NCBI GenBank assembly: GCA_022376515.1
Contig: WTXI01000155.1
Span: 22,679-86,678 of the forward strand
Length of the DNA: 64,000 nucleotides
Origin: Lactifluus volemus
Taxonomy: Eukaryota > Basidiomycota > Agaricomycetes > Russulales > Russulaceae
Reading direction: 5' to 3'
This document shows positions 24,604 through 35,581 of the stretch, piece by piece; the first letter of the stretch is position 1; each line of letters begins with the position of its first letter. The position numbers and the translations under genes were made by a program. The notes below the pieces were generated by a model. That model was not told where the DNA came from. It worked only from the letters and a program-made list of their open reading frames with translations, and ran no database searches.

Positions 24604-26035
24604 AGAGGTCGCATCAATAAAGTGGTAGCTAGCCGCTAATTGAACTTACTACTCGAGGTCACAAATAACCGAAAGTGGCGCACGCGACAGAACAAAGGAA
24701 TGTACAAACTTATTGAGAAACTTTGAGAGAGGGACGAAGCTGCGATTTCGGGGTGTTACAAAAAAGTGACTTTGACGCCCTACAGTACGGATGAGCTTCT
24801 CTGGCCGTCCCGATGGATGGCCAAATCTGCAAGTTGGCCTACGCCTTGCACATTGGCGCAGATCGGGCGTGTATTCCATCATTTGAATGGGTCGATCATT
24901 TTTCTTCGCTGAGTGAAAATGTTTTCTACCAGTTCCTTGAGCGCTGAGCAGGCGGCCAGATGTTACGAAGGGTTGAGACCTAGCCGGAGTTACTCGAAGC
25001 CTGCTTTCCCCATGCTAATAAGATATTGCAATGCGCTCTCGTGGATCAAATTGGTCTTGCTCCTCGGCGCACAGCAAACTTGAACATGCCACTGTTTGGA
25101 TGCGCGCTATACTATATATGTACATTACTCTCACGGTCGCATGGCATATTTCGGAAGCCACTTGGAAGCGTGTCTTCCTTCAGTACTCTCATTTATTTCT
25201 GCATTCCGTTAGTCACTGCTGTCCGAGTCGAGCTCTCGCCGCAACGTACAGTATCACAGGAAACAGGGATTTGCCTCGGCCAACCTGGAGCTATCCGGAG
25301 CTATCCGAGCGTACATGTTCCCTGCTGAGTCATGCAGGGGGCGTGCTGTACTCAAACGATTTCCTCTCCGAAATCACCTTCCAGTGATTAGCTGTGCCAG
25401 TTGCCGAAGTGGTGCGGTATACGTGTTGCGTTGCGTTTCTGTTTGCATATCATTGAATGTATGCCCGAAGGCGCACAGGTGAGTTGAAGAGTAGATATGG
25501 GGGTGATTTGTGTTTCTTTAAATACATTCCTGACCTCTAAACGTAGTGTAGTACGGGTGTTAAGGTAAAGCTCGACTATTCGGACATGAGGGCTGTGTGA
25601 CTCTGCACCCGACCGAGCCTGAGGCGTCCGCGGAGAGCCAGCTGCGCAGCCCACCTTACATCATCAACAGGGATTCACCAACCTACCGGAACCGCACAGC
25701 CAGGAGCTAGGCCATATCCAAACATTCTGGTGGCGACCTTATCCAATTCAAGTCGCGGTTTGGGCCTTGTCAAACGTAATCGAGAAATCACGATGACCGA
25801 GGCTGACCGACGTTGACTAACTCAGGACCAGCCTACTCTTAAGGAATCGATGGACTAGCACAACGTTTCAGCTGCCTGTATTACCGTAGGGACCGCACAG
25901 GCTACGGAGATGGCTCAATGTCCGTAATCTACCTTCCCCATGGATATGATTTCCTACTATCCATCCTTAGAGCTTAGAGCGCCAGGGTCAGCCGATGTGG
26001 CATCATGCCACTGCCACATGATGCGTCCGACTCGG
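24604..26035. other. Intergenic, no supportable gene
   Basis: Upstream region of tandem copy C. Open stretches at 25026-25387 (plus, two frames) and 25388-25654 (minus) have no domains or splice support. The last few hundred bases resemble the corresponding region upstream of copy B, consistent with duplication that included promoter sequence. Confidence 0.4.
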
Positions 26036-26074
26036 TTGAGCGCATATTGTCATAATGCCTTCTTGTTACGCCGC
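26036..26074 (+). promoter_or_regulatory. Conserved upstream element of tandem gene C
   Basis: Partner of 19327-19365: 39 bp, about 150 bp upstream of the copy C start codon, with five mismatches against the copy B element. Position relative to the ATG is the same within about 10 bp. Confidence 0.5.
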
Positions 26075-26186
26075 GGTATCATCCAATTGTATAGACGATG
26101 GGCGTCTATTCTAGGTTATATCAATCCCCCTGATTTCACTGTTTAGCCGCAATCGTCTCCCCTTCTCTCAAAGAACCTTACATTGT

Positions 26187-27892
26187 ATGGATAAGGCAGG
26201 GCTCGTGAACATCCAAGACTACTGTAAGTCCGTCCTTCCCGCGACTCTTCTGTCATTTTCATCCCGCTTTGCAGTGACTTTGGTGAAAGTGCTTCATTTC
26301 ATCGATGGGGTCAAAGTGTATGTAAAGAAGGGCATCCCTCTATGAACGTTATTTAACATACCTCAGCTGGAACTTCCTCGTAAACCTGGACTTTGACCGG
26401 AAACTCCTCCAGCGCAGACCTTTGCCAACGTGGCCGTGTTTAGTAAGTGCTCGGATACATTGTGTATTCGCGCGCTCACGGGCTAAAGTAGGTTTATATG
26501 GCCACACGTCTAGCCAGCATTTCCTGTGCTATGTCTTTTATGGTTGGACTGAACACGGCGAATCGAATCAACTGCCAGGTGCGTTTCCCCCGTCGTCATA
26601 CTCAGTACATCTCTGAAAGCGGAAACTTTCCCCCTCCTTAGGCCTGGATATCAACAGCTTTTGTCAGTTTTCATTCTAGATCTTTCCATGTCCTCCTCCT
26701 GAGATATACCTGACTGGTACCCAGTCATTCCCCCTTATCGAGCTGGAACTGTCATTGCTCCTCATAGTTCTTCGCGTGTAAGTTTTGCCTCAACACTCTT
26801 TTCCGGCCCTGACTCACGACTTGGGCTACCAAGCATTGCAATATGGAAGAGTTCTAACCTGATCATCTTGCTTTGCTCGATGACCCTCTCAATGCATGCG
26901 GTTGTTTCGGCTTACAGTTCGTGGATCGGTCTTCTATCACGGTTTATGAGTACTGAAATAAGAAATTCTTTTTTCAGTGTTGTCTCAAGTACGTGTCTTG
27001 TATACCATTACTCTCCGGCAAGAGATCACATGGCACCAACCCCTTGCTTTGTAGATCCGCTCCTTTCTCGATCACGGTCCAGATTACCACGGCTGCGTGA
27101 TATTCGCGCCTCGAGGAAGCCTCCTTGCGATGTCTATTGGGACGATTGTAGCGTATGCAATTCTCCTCGTAGCTATGCTCGTTGGGCTTCTACGTCAACG
27201 GCAAACATCGTCTTTTGGAATTTGGCCCTTACTTTTTCAACAAGTATGATCTTCACCCACAACGGATCTTCTGGCACTGACTACGTGGTCAATCGCCTAG
27301 GGGTGGATATGGTTTGCATTGGCAGTAGTAGCTGAGGTGCCTACTCTGGTACGTACCGTCTCTTGAAAGGCACTTCCTCCTCACTCACCTGGAGTAGGCT
27401 CTTGTCCTGGCTAACGTCAATCGTGAGTGGCACGTCTCTGACTTTCTCATGCCATTCAAATCACTTACGAACCCTGAAGAATCAATCCACTTGGTACGTG
27501 GTATACTCTCACTTTGTGTCATACAACGACGTCTGAACTGGATTACAGCTGCTTCAAGTCCCAAGAGGTGAGCCTTTTGTACAAGTTGAACTTCGTCATG
27601 TCCATGCTCATCCATGAATTTTAGTGGTGGTTGCGTGAGTATTACTACTACACTGTCCCAGCTATCCCTCTGAGTCCTTTACCATAACAGAGACCTTGGC
27701 GCAACTACGATGTATCGGATACTCTACAACTACCCAAGACAATCGTATGGCTACCCAAATACTTTCACACGCAGTGCTTATGTCCCGGTGTCGTCCTTGC
27801 AGGCGAGTGAGCAGGCCCGGAGAAGCAGTGCCGCTGAAATCAGATGCAACGACCTCGACGAGCAGGGCATCCTTATCGCGGCCGCTCACTGA
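26187..27892 (+). CDS. Multi-pass membrane protein, tandem copy C
   Basis: Third paralog; function unknown. Exons: 26187-26223, 26275-26317, 26367-26442, 26492-26578, 26642-26662, 26725-26777, 26834-26916, 26978-26988, 27055-27243, 27301-27348, 27398-27422, 27480-27493, 27549-27567, 27625-27634, 27691-27892. They sum to 918 nt in one frame (305 aa). Landmarks are WNFLVNLDFDRKLLQRRP, the helix ending NRINCQ, FPLIELELSLLLIVLRV, VIAIWKS, GCVIFAPRG then a helix, WIWFALAVVAEVPTL and VVVADLGATTMYRILYNYP. The C-terminal tail diverges from copy B after about residue 260. A stretch resembling the copy B tail (LTDNDLKVSVTSATV) lies just downstream in another frame (to 28049), so an indel probably changed the end of this protein. 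Confidence 0.86.
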
Positions 27893-30018
27893 TAACGATC
27901 TCAAGGTTTCTGTAACGTCTGCAACCGTCCAGTTCAGCGACGTAGATTCCCAGGTGCCTAATGACGGTAATGCCACTAACGTCTCTGCTTCTCGATTCGG
28001 TTGTAGTTTTAGAAATTTGTTTATTGCCTTCTCGGCCCAAGTTTTGTAAAGTACACACGACACGTATTACATGATGGACGCAATTTGACGGACACAATTT
28101 GACATGATACTATTACATTATTGACTCCCTTGTGGATTGTAGCTCAAGGGATATATAATCCGGACCTCTCCCGATCCCCACAGCAGCTGAAACGCGTGAT
28201 TACATGAGCCGGCTGTCTTGAGCGCTCACTAAAATGTGGACGACCCGCTAACGAAAAGGCCGTATCCGAACGCTGTAAATGAATAAAATGTCCACAGTAC
28301 TAGTGCAGATAAACAGTTAGGGAATCATACAGTGATTGTGGAACGCCTGATGCATGAGGACTCGGAGCGCTCGGCGATCGGCAGATGTCTGATGCCAGTG
28401 GAGTACTAATTCAATCTGACACTGGACGCTTGCTTACAGTACTATATCCGCCTCATCATGTTCCCATACAGTACTGTATCCTAGAAGCTCTCACACAGGA
28501 TACTATGCATGTATTTTCTCTACTTTACTACCTTACCTAACCTCAGCTCGGTCATTGTGCTCAATGGCCCAATCCATGTTCTCTGTCACGGTATGTTTTG
28601 AACCCCTCCGTGTGTGAATAACCCTGCAAATGGAGTTTGGGGATAGTCGTCCATAACGATTCTATGCCGCCAATGTGCCGCAGCTGTGTCCAACCTCCTG
28701 AATGCTCGGCGGTGTCAATCGAGCCATTAGTCCTCGGTCGTGTTTGTCTCATTCTGCAGCGTGGTCACTATCTGGTAATCAAGGCTATGAACTTTTCCCC
28801 ATACGGCCTGTATCACATATTGTATGCTGATATTGGCTGTGGAGCAAGTGAGAACGGCTTGTTTCATAACCACAATTCTTTCTCCATACTTCACAAAGTC
28901 TCGAGATCCTACTGCAGTGGGCGCTATTTCGGCCCTGCACGCGCTCTAAGCTGATCATACCATAACAAATGGGATTTCCGTATCTTTGAATTACCTAGCA
29001 AGGAATCGGAGGATTCCCGTCAGAGGTCAAACCTCCAAAAGGACCAAAACTCTGCACCTGATCGCCAGACAAGCCGGGAACACCATCAATCACTCTGCAA
29101 GTCAACTAGGCGCGGGTTCAAGAAGTCTACTGCTAACTACGAGGTAGGAATTCACAGCCCAACACGCATCTAATCAACTCCACACCTGACAAAATACCGT
29201 GACTAGAACTTGGTCGAACCTTCTTACTAGATGCACTGCCTTCTTATCTATCCCGACGGGCCACTTGGCACTCCAGTTAAGTGCATGTTCCGTAATTGGG
29301 CGTTATAACTGGGGTCCTTCAAACCATATCATCCACATCTTTCTGCCAGAACGAGTCCAGTGATGGCCCGGAAATCGCGCGGGTCTAGCCCCAGTGACCT
29401 GGGCGTAAACCCGTGACACCCACCTATCACTTCCATCAACGATTCAGCATCAGAACTGGCTCCTCTGGAACACTCTTTAGCTTCTTGCGGCAGTTCGTGA
29501 TGCGGCCTGTCGCTTGATCTTCGAAAATGGTGATGAGAGCGCTCCCGTCAAGCCATCATTGATAATGAAGTGGCGGTACTAGTACATTCCATGTGGGTTC
29601 GTCTACTTTATCTCCAGCAGGTTTCTTTGGAGGAATTCTGTGATCGATCGCAACTTGGAGTCACGATGCCATTTCTCGCCTTATTGAAAGGGCTTTTATG
29701 TAGCCATATGATATGCCCTTGATTTGGGTGGGTTTACCTTCGTCTCTTTGCTCAACAGTTTGATATTAGACAATGTCAAAGACTTCTGTCACTTTGTCCT
29801 TAGGACATCCCTCGCGGGCCCCGTGAGAGCTTTCCCCACGTGTTGTACGACTAACTTTGCTTGAACCCCTGGCAAGCTTCAAGTTGGACGTGCCGGGGGG
29901 GAGACTCCTCCACCCCAAGCTTTCGCTGACATCAATTACATTCGTTTAACTTGAAAGTAGGCTTACTTGGTCAAAAGTCTCGCTACCATAGAGTGCGTTT
30001 GACTTTGTGCTGTCCTAG
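27893..30018. other. Intergenic, no supportable gene
   Basis: Includes the out-of-frame former C-terminus of copy C up to about 28049. The remainder shows only short open stretches (for example 28637-28954 plus) without a domain. Several TACAGTACT-type repeats lie at 28435-28480. Confidence 0.4.
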
Positions 30019-30215
30019 TAGATCCGTGTAAATTGGTATCCCAGATGTGACTACCATCTCGGGATGCATTCCTTTAATGTTCATCGTGACGATCGCGCAT
30101 CAATGTAATCCTCGTCACCATGCTCACGGGACTTCTGCAGTGTCATTGCACTAACCCATTGGCAAAGAGGGTCGTTCGTTGCCTTACTTATTCAATGAGT
30201 CGGAGTACTGTGTTC
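30019..30215 (+). pseudogene. Remnant of a fourth tandem membrane-protein gene
   Basis: Nucleotide similarity to exon 9 of copies A-C is plain. GTAGATCCG opens the exon as in copy B, and a CATCGTGACGATCG segment, TCCTCGTCACCATGCTC and CGGGACTTCTGC correspond to the helix-coding part. TTGCCTTACTTATTCAATGAG matches the exon end. Indels break the frame, and no neighbouring exons could be found on either side. Confidence 0.6.
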
Positions 30216-30524
30216 CTTCACCACGATGAGGGTGAGGGTAACGAGGGACTCGAGGACGATTACGCCTTGAACCGGTCATCTGTGGAGGGCTGGACTCGGA
30301 CGGGAGTGGGAACCATAAAAACGTGAAGGATTGGACGGGGCGGTTACTAGTAAGACTATCAATGGGGGCGGCCCGGATTCCGATGCCTCGAGACTGGCAG
30401 CCGCGAGGACTTTCCCATGAGTCTTAGCCTGGGCTACAAGTGAATATTGACGCAAGTCAACTAGTACTAGTACTAGGGAGGGATTACCACTTGACCCTGG
30501 CCTCTGCTTCGTGGGAATTCAAAC

Positions 30525-31691
30525 ATGGGATTCACCTATATAATCGGTGAGGCATACCTGAATGGCGCGTCTCTATCACATTGAGAAAGCTAACCTACAG
30601 AACCTCTCAATCTGGCCATGCAGAACACATGGAAGAGGATGACCCAACACCCTCGGCTCTTCCGCGCTGGATAGAGCTCGAGTACAAGGTAGGGGTCGTC
30701 GCCACCTCACGAGCAAGTGGACAGCAGGTTCTCACTACAAACCCCTCCCACGCCATGCTCATCCGAACTGCGATCTGTACAATTACTACACCCATGCGCG
30801 TTTGCAACCGCCCCGCCGCCCACGGGACATCGGAAATTTGACAACTTATGCAGCAAATGCGCACACTCGCTGGCCCCGACGCGTCCGTCGCATTTACGAA
30901 TCTCTCCCATGCAGCATGCGCGTCCCTCTCGACGGCCTTCGCTTCGTCTTCTTCTGTTTCTTCGCCGACGCAGCAATTGGCACAGACAGAATGTCACGAA
31001 CAGGGCGTCCTCGCTCTAATGCAAGCGCGAGGTATCGTGCGCGAGCAAGTATGCCTACTCGACCCCAAGTCACCCGAGCCCCTCGCGCCGAGCGATGGCG
31101 ATGGCAACAGCAACAATGCCGACAGTGACAACGCGGAACCGGATGCGGGAAAGTCCAAGTTCAAGTGGTTCCTTTTCGGCGTGCGCCATCTCTTCGCTTC
31201 CCTCTCTTCCATCGTATCCTCATTTTTTTTTTCTCTCGGTAAAGGGTATACTCGGTCCGTCTATGCTCAACTTTTCGTCTCGACTAAGCTGGGAACTGAA
31301 TCGTACGCTGATGGTGACGGTGATGCCGTTGGGTAGGTGATGACCCCCCACGCGACCGCACTGCCGAATTACGCGCGCTCGGATTCCCGACACGTCATTT
31401 GGGCACCGTGCAAATGACGACAGACACCGCTGTAGGTGTGACGAAGCGCGTCGTCGTCGATCGCCGTTAGTCTTTTTCTTTCAATTCTTCTCGGCGCTAT
31501 GATTGATTTTGGGTGCTCAACGGGGGGATCAGTTCTACTCGAAGATATCCCATACGTGGTACGTCGTCCTATCCATGTTGACACAAACCGAGTATCCATG
31601 CGATCGTTAGGATTACCCCACGATCCGATTCAACGCACGCGAGAGCGTCGAGATGCCATTTCGTGCGTCGTTCCGCCCCTATCACTGGTAG
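30525..31691 (+). CDS. SFM1: SPOUT protein-arginine methyltransferase Sfm1
   Basis: Homolog of yeast Sfm1, a SPOUT-fold enzyme that monomethylates an arginine of ribosomal protein uS3 (Rps3) using S-adenosylmethionine (family knowledge). Six exons join into 708 nt (235 aa): 30525-30546, 30624-30688, 30854-31238, 31337-31465, 31533-31558, 31611-31691. Exon 1 is only 22 nt (MGFTYIIE) and is fixed by the family N-terminus leading into HMEEDDP and ALPRWIELEYK. Then come MRTLAGPDASVAFTNLS, VLALMQARGI, VCLLDPK and FKWFLFG. The knot region is GDDPPRDRTAELRALGFPTR, HLGTVQMTTDTAVGVTKRVV, LLEDIPYV and DYPTIRFNARESVEMPFR, and the protein ends SFRPYHW. Odd: about 17 residues, mostly Ser/Phe/Val, lie between FLFG and LGDDPPRD where the family has two or three. 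Two decayed copies lie downstream in the window. Confidence 0.92.
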
Positions 31692-31696
31692 TATCA

Positions 31697-31712
31697 AACC
31701 TAACCTAACCTA
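31697..31712. repeat. Short TAACC repeat
   Basis: AACCTAACCTAACCTA just after the SFM1 stop codon; the decayed SFM1 copy at 38.7 kb has a longer version at the same relative place (38678-38710). Confidence 0.6.
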
Positions 31713-31722
31713 TCTCTACATG

Positions 31723-31862
31723 CGGAATCGGGTGCTTGTCACATAGGCTACATGATTGTTCCAGGCACCAAGGACGAACCGCTCCTTCCCCCGGGCATGA
31801 AGGAACACCTTCGTGCTGACCTTGACAAGACCTTCGATTTCTGAATCAGTTGCTGCAAGTGT
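31723..31862 (-). repeat. Repeated exon-like segment, copy 1
   Basis: A minus-strand segment reading LAATDSEIEGLVKVSTKVF and HARGKERFVLGAW. It recurs at 38713-38860 (after the decayed SFM1 copy) and, more diverged, at 43400-43500. Its position just downstream of SFM1 in two blocks shows it duplicated with SFM1. I cannot name the gene it comes from; here it may be an isolated last or first exon. Confidence 0.45.
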
Positions 31863-32129
31863 CAGCAGAATAGATGAGATATTGAGAGACAAAACAGGAT
31901 GTATGTGGTACAAGTGCAATTACGTATCTGGATAGAGGGTGGAATAGACGGAAAGGCGATGACACAGATATGCCAAGTACGGGAGGAGAGTGGGAGAACT
32001 AATTGCTATTGGACAAAGGCTGATCATGACGTAGTACCACGACTGCGGAAGTTTATCATATTTGATTACGACAAAATAATTGGGGCATGACCAATGTCGG
32101 CAAGCGAGCTGAAAAATCTTGAGGTGCAT

Positions 32130-32390
32130 CAATTCGGGCGAAGTCATACAAGTATTACTCGCTGAGGTTTTAAAACCCAAGGTAGGTGAGAAGCGGGGAG
32201 GATGGCACATGTCAACAGGGTGAGAAACTGCCGATTCAAAACCAATGTCAAGGCGTATGAGGCTGGTCAAGGTGGAGACACTTGTCACCGCCATGGTCTC
32301 GGAAGAAATGTAATCCCCAGGCAGTATCCAAGAAGGGCGAGACGGATAAGGTGGTTGTAAGACAAAAGGAGTTGAGGTAAGTTAGGAAGA
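32130..32390 (-). pseudogene. F-box/LRR protein remnant
   Basis: A minus-strand fragment SVSTLTSLIRLDIGFES aligns with STLTKLTRLDINFESKDSRP of the F-box protein at 35582-37033. Nucleotide similarity continues upstream (CAAAAGGAGTTGAGGTAA against CAAAAGAAGTTGAGGTAA). Stops and frame changes break it. It is the third F-box trace of this block. Confidence 0.65.
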
Positions 32391-32694
32391 TAAAGATGCG
32401 CCACACGGCTGTGCCACATCTATCGCGATGGTGTTCATCTTTTTGTCGAACTCAATGCGGTCGTATTGATACAAAGGGAGCTAGGTGTACGCAAAACGAG
32501 CACAGAACATCAGCAAAACTGGGCATGTTAACTGAGGGCATGCCCTGATGCAGGTTATTACAGTAATAATAATGGTAACAGGGATTGATATGATGGAACA
32601 ACGGGCGTACGTAGGAGATTGAGGACAACACGGAGATCAATGAAACAGAGAATGGACAACAGTTATCTGCGTGTTATTGCGAATCTCAAAATCA

Positions 32695-34182
32695 TCATTT
32701 AGGAAAGTACAAACCCAGGCGGTAGACAGTGATAGGGTGGCCTGAACGTTGACGTGCGGTAATGATTCGCTTGATTCGCTCGACGTCAGATCCAAATAGT
32801 CGATACGATAGATAAAAATCCTCCAGTGCGGGTAACACCTCTGTGGCCACTCCCCTACCGAGCCCTCGCAACGCCGAAGCAATGAACCTCTTATTACAAC
32901 TAAACCTAGACAAAATACACAGCATCCGGAGAGCAGTGAATGTGCGGAAAAGTTCCAGCCACTGTGTGTCATCCATGTTTGCTCGCCAGGTCTTGAAAAC
33001 GCATTCGATGTCGAGACGTTCGACGCGGGACATGATGAACGAAAGCTGGTTGCATATATGGGCCATAGATGAGACTTGGGGATCTGTGTCTCTGCACGAT
33101 ACATCTAAGCATAGAGATCGAAATGGTGACATCGATGAACGAATATTGATCCTGATGGCGTCACTGCAGAACTCCATCATTGGGCGATTGTATGACATGA
33201 GAATCGGGGTACGATCTATGAACCGAACGAGTTGTCGGATGTCAGAGACATGCGTACTGAAGAGTTTTATGTCGAGATCTCTCAGTAGGGGAGCATCGAT
33301 TCGGGCCACAAAGTCCTCTAAATACTCGCTGATACCTCGAAACTGGAGGTATCTGAGAGCAGAAAGGACGCCACGTGTCAACGGAAGTGAACGTCGTGTT
33401 CTTGGATCAGGGTAAGAAACCCGGGATAAAAATCTGATGGAAAGGCTGGCAAGGTTCGCCAAGGAAGAGATGCACGTGACCAACGCCTCTGGTGAAATGT
33501 AACCACTCTGCGATATACAACCAAGGGAGAGAGCAACGAGATCATTGCAAGACAGAAGGAGTTTAGGTAGTGCCGGAAATGCAATGCCGTCTAAAGAGAG
33601 TGACCGTAGACTTGAAGCGAATCCACCTAAGAACGTGTCAGGGAGCATCGGCTCAGTGGAACAAATAGCCTCAAGTAAAAGAATTTCCAGCGCAGGAAAT
33701 GGTTCCTGCATCAATGTGACAAAAAGCTGGAGTGGTACTCTTATGTTACGGAGTGAGATCGTGCTTATGCGGTTACGGTGCGCGAGTGCAACTTGGATGT
33801 TATTCGCACGCAGAACGTACGACGACTTTATTTCGATAGGCAAGGAGGGCCAGACATCCAACATCTTCTCCACGTGAGTATCGGGCGTACAGAGAAGGCG
33901 CAGATTGAGACGACGTGGGGATGCAAATACGATGAATCGCCATCTTTGGCACACATGCACTAGTTTATGCCACGCCTTTTGCTGCTCTTTGATACTCGGT
34001 AGGCAAAGTTCGAAGATGTCTAGGAGGACATTATCTGGGAGTTCCTCGATTGTAACATGCGATGAACCATGGCCTACACCATACAGTAAGTAAGTAAGCA
34101 TTATTGTGAGCGCGGCGCAGGCCACAAACCATGTCCTCGGCTCGGAACAGCGTTTGGTCCCTTCAAGTAATATACCGTACAT
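32695..34182 (-). CDS. F-box protein with leucine-rich C-terminal region
   Basis: Probably a substrate-recognition subunit of an SCF ubiquitin ligase, one of the very large basidiomycete F-box-like family (inference from the domain). It is a single uninterrupted exon of 495 codons. The F-box is around residues 43-95: IEELPDNVLLDIFELCL, WHKLVHVCQRWRFIVFASP, then RRLNLRLLC. The remainder has irregular leucine-rich repeats (LRSLSLDGIAFPALPKLLLS, LASLSIRFLSR, LRYLQFRGI, RVERLDIECVF). The first about 40 residues include a hydrophobic stretch (WFVACAALTIMLTYLLYG) absent from the paralog at 35582-37033, so the true start may be at the internal methionine 28 or later. Opposite strand to SFM1. Target unknown. 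Confidence 0.82.
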   Translation of the reverse strand: MYGILLEGTKRCSEPRTWFVACAALTIMLTYLLYGVGHGSSHVTIEELPDNVLLDIFELCLPSIKEQQKAWHKLVHVCQRWRFIVFASPRRLNLRLLCTPDTHVEKMLDVWPSLPIEIKSSYVLRANNIQVALAHRNRISTISLRNIRVPLQLFVTLMQEPFPALEILLLEAICSTEPMLPDTFLGGFASSLRSLSLDGIAFPALPKLLLSCNDLVALSLGCISQSGYISPEALVTCISSLANLASLSIRFLSRVSYPDPRTRRSLPLTRGVLSALRYLQFRGISEYLEDFVARIDAPLLRDLDIKLFSTHVSDIRQLVRFIDRTPILMSYNRPMMEFCSDAIRINIRSSMSPFRSLCLDVSCRDTDPQVSSMAHICNQLSFIMSRVERLDIECVFKTWRANMDDTQWLELFRTFTALRMLCILSRFSCNKRFIASALRGLGRGVATEVLPALEDFYLSYRLFGSDVERIKRIITARQRSGHPITVYRLGLYFPK

Positions 34183-34393
34183 CCTCCCTTCGAAGGTGCA
34201 TACATTCGGATTGGAGAGATACTAATCGATGGGAGCCCGATGGTATATGGCCGACTGTGAGAATTTTTTCATAGGGGCCCGGGAGAGGTGAATAGGACAC
34301 CTGACTTCGCTTGGCTCATATTATGTAATGACCGCTTTCTGCACAGCGCGCAGACGGCGTGGTGTATAATCGATGCATATGCAGCAGTACCTA

Positions 34394-34890
34394 AATGGCG
34401 CGCCTCTCACGTTTGACCCTACCGTTTCTGGCAGAATCTCTCAATCTGGTCATGCTGAACACATGGAAGAGGATGACCCCAACGCTGGCTCTTCTGCCGC
34501 GGGCAGGCAACCGACGAACTACTGGCAACGCGTACAATTACATATACACCCAAAATATCAATATCATGCGTGTTTGCAAGTGCATCAATGGGAAGGACAA
34601 CGGTGATGAGCTGATTTCGGGAAAGGACATCATTCTCAGTTCAAGTGGTAGCCTTTTTTTTTTTGAATTGGTGTTTATTGTCCCTGCGAAAATGCAACAA
34701 GACCTAGGCTACAAGACAAGTACCGACTCAGGGAAGGTAAAGTAAGAGACCATGAATAAAGGGAAGTGTGAAGTGGTAGCCATTTCGCATGCGTTCAAGT
34801 TGTTTATTTTCCACTATTTTACAGCTCGGAAATGGGTATATTTCGGTCCATCTACTATCCTCACCTCTCGACTGTGCCAGCACGTCATCC
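34394..34890 (+). pseudogene. Decayed SFM1 copy, second
   Basis: GAACACATGGAAGAGGATGA matches exon 2 of the intact SFM1 (HMEEDD), preceded by intron-1 sequence (AATGGCGCGCCTCTCAC). However, the acceptor AG has become TG and exon 1 is missing. Downstream the matches are to intron 2 (ACAATTACATATACACCC), a TTCAAGTGGT segment before a T-run, and the intron around GGGTATATTTCGGTCC. Most coding sequence is gone and the frame is broken. Confidence 0.7.
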
Positions 34891-35581
34891 CACGGTGTCG
34901 GTCAGAATTGTGTCGGGTACTTGAGGAAAGGTGTGTGTCCGCCTGGCGTGTTGCCACGGGGCGAATTTTCGTGCGCCCCGGCCTGGGGCCCGCAGCACAC
35001 GCGGCCTTCGGTCAGCGCTGACACGGACCACGGTTCATCGGAGCTCTCACCTTGATGCGAGCCCATAAAATTTCTTTCCGCCAGTGGCCTTATTTGCTAT
35101 AAAATTTCAGATTTCTGGGGTACATGCTAAGGGTCTTTGTACACTCGCCCTGACACAGTGAGCAAGTGGCTTTTGGATAATCTCAATAGATATTTCAGGT
35201 CGAGCGTGTGAAGTTAGATTTCAAGTTTCCTTTGGCATATTACAAAATTTCCATCAACTCGGGATAAAGGGCCCATTAGAAATACTACGTACTGGAGAAG
35301 GCTTTCCTGAAAATCCATCCTGTTTGTGCAGAATCGACGCCACTCTTTAATTGCAACATTTCATAAAATCTGTCTGTGTTAGAATTAGTCATATGATACT
35401 ACACTTGGACGTTTGTCCGTGTTACAGAAGGAAACAGGAAGAGCACGGCAGGTTGATAATAAGAATAGCAAGGGTTGATACGATGAAAAAAACAGTTTAA
35501 CGGGTTGGAAACAACACAGACTTCTAATAGAGCAGAGAAGACACAGAACTCCTTTCTGCACTGTTACTCCGACTCTCAAAA
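34891..35581. other. Intergenic between SFM1 remnant and F-box gene 2
   Basis: About 700 bp without a supportable gene. It should contain the 3' untranslated region of the minus-strand F-box gene at 35582-37033. GC-rich near 34960-35000, AT-rich after 35060. Confidence 0.5.

Noticed and set aside
30120..30326. 68-codon plus-strand open stretch
   Set aside because: It overlaps the remnant of exon 9 of the tandem membrane-protein family in a frame different from the ancestral one.
30565..30620. Alternative SFM1 first exon starting at ATGGCGCGTCTC
   Set aside because: It has no GT donor in a suitable phase; the 22-nt exon at 30525-30546 has a GTGAGG donor and gives the family N-terminus (TYIIEHMEE).
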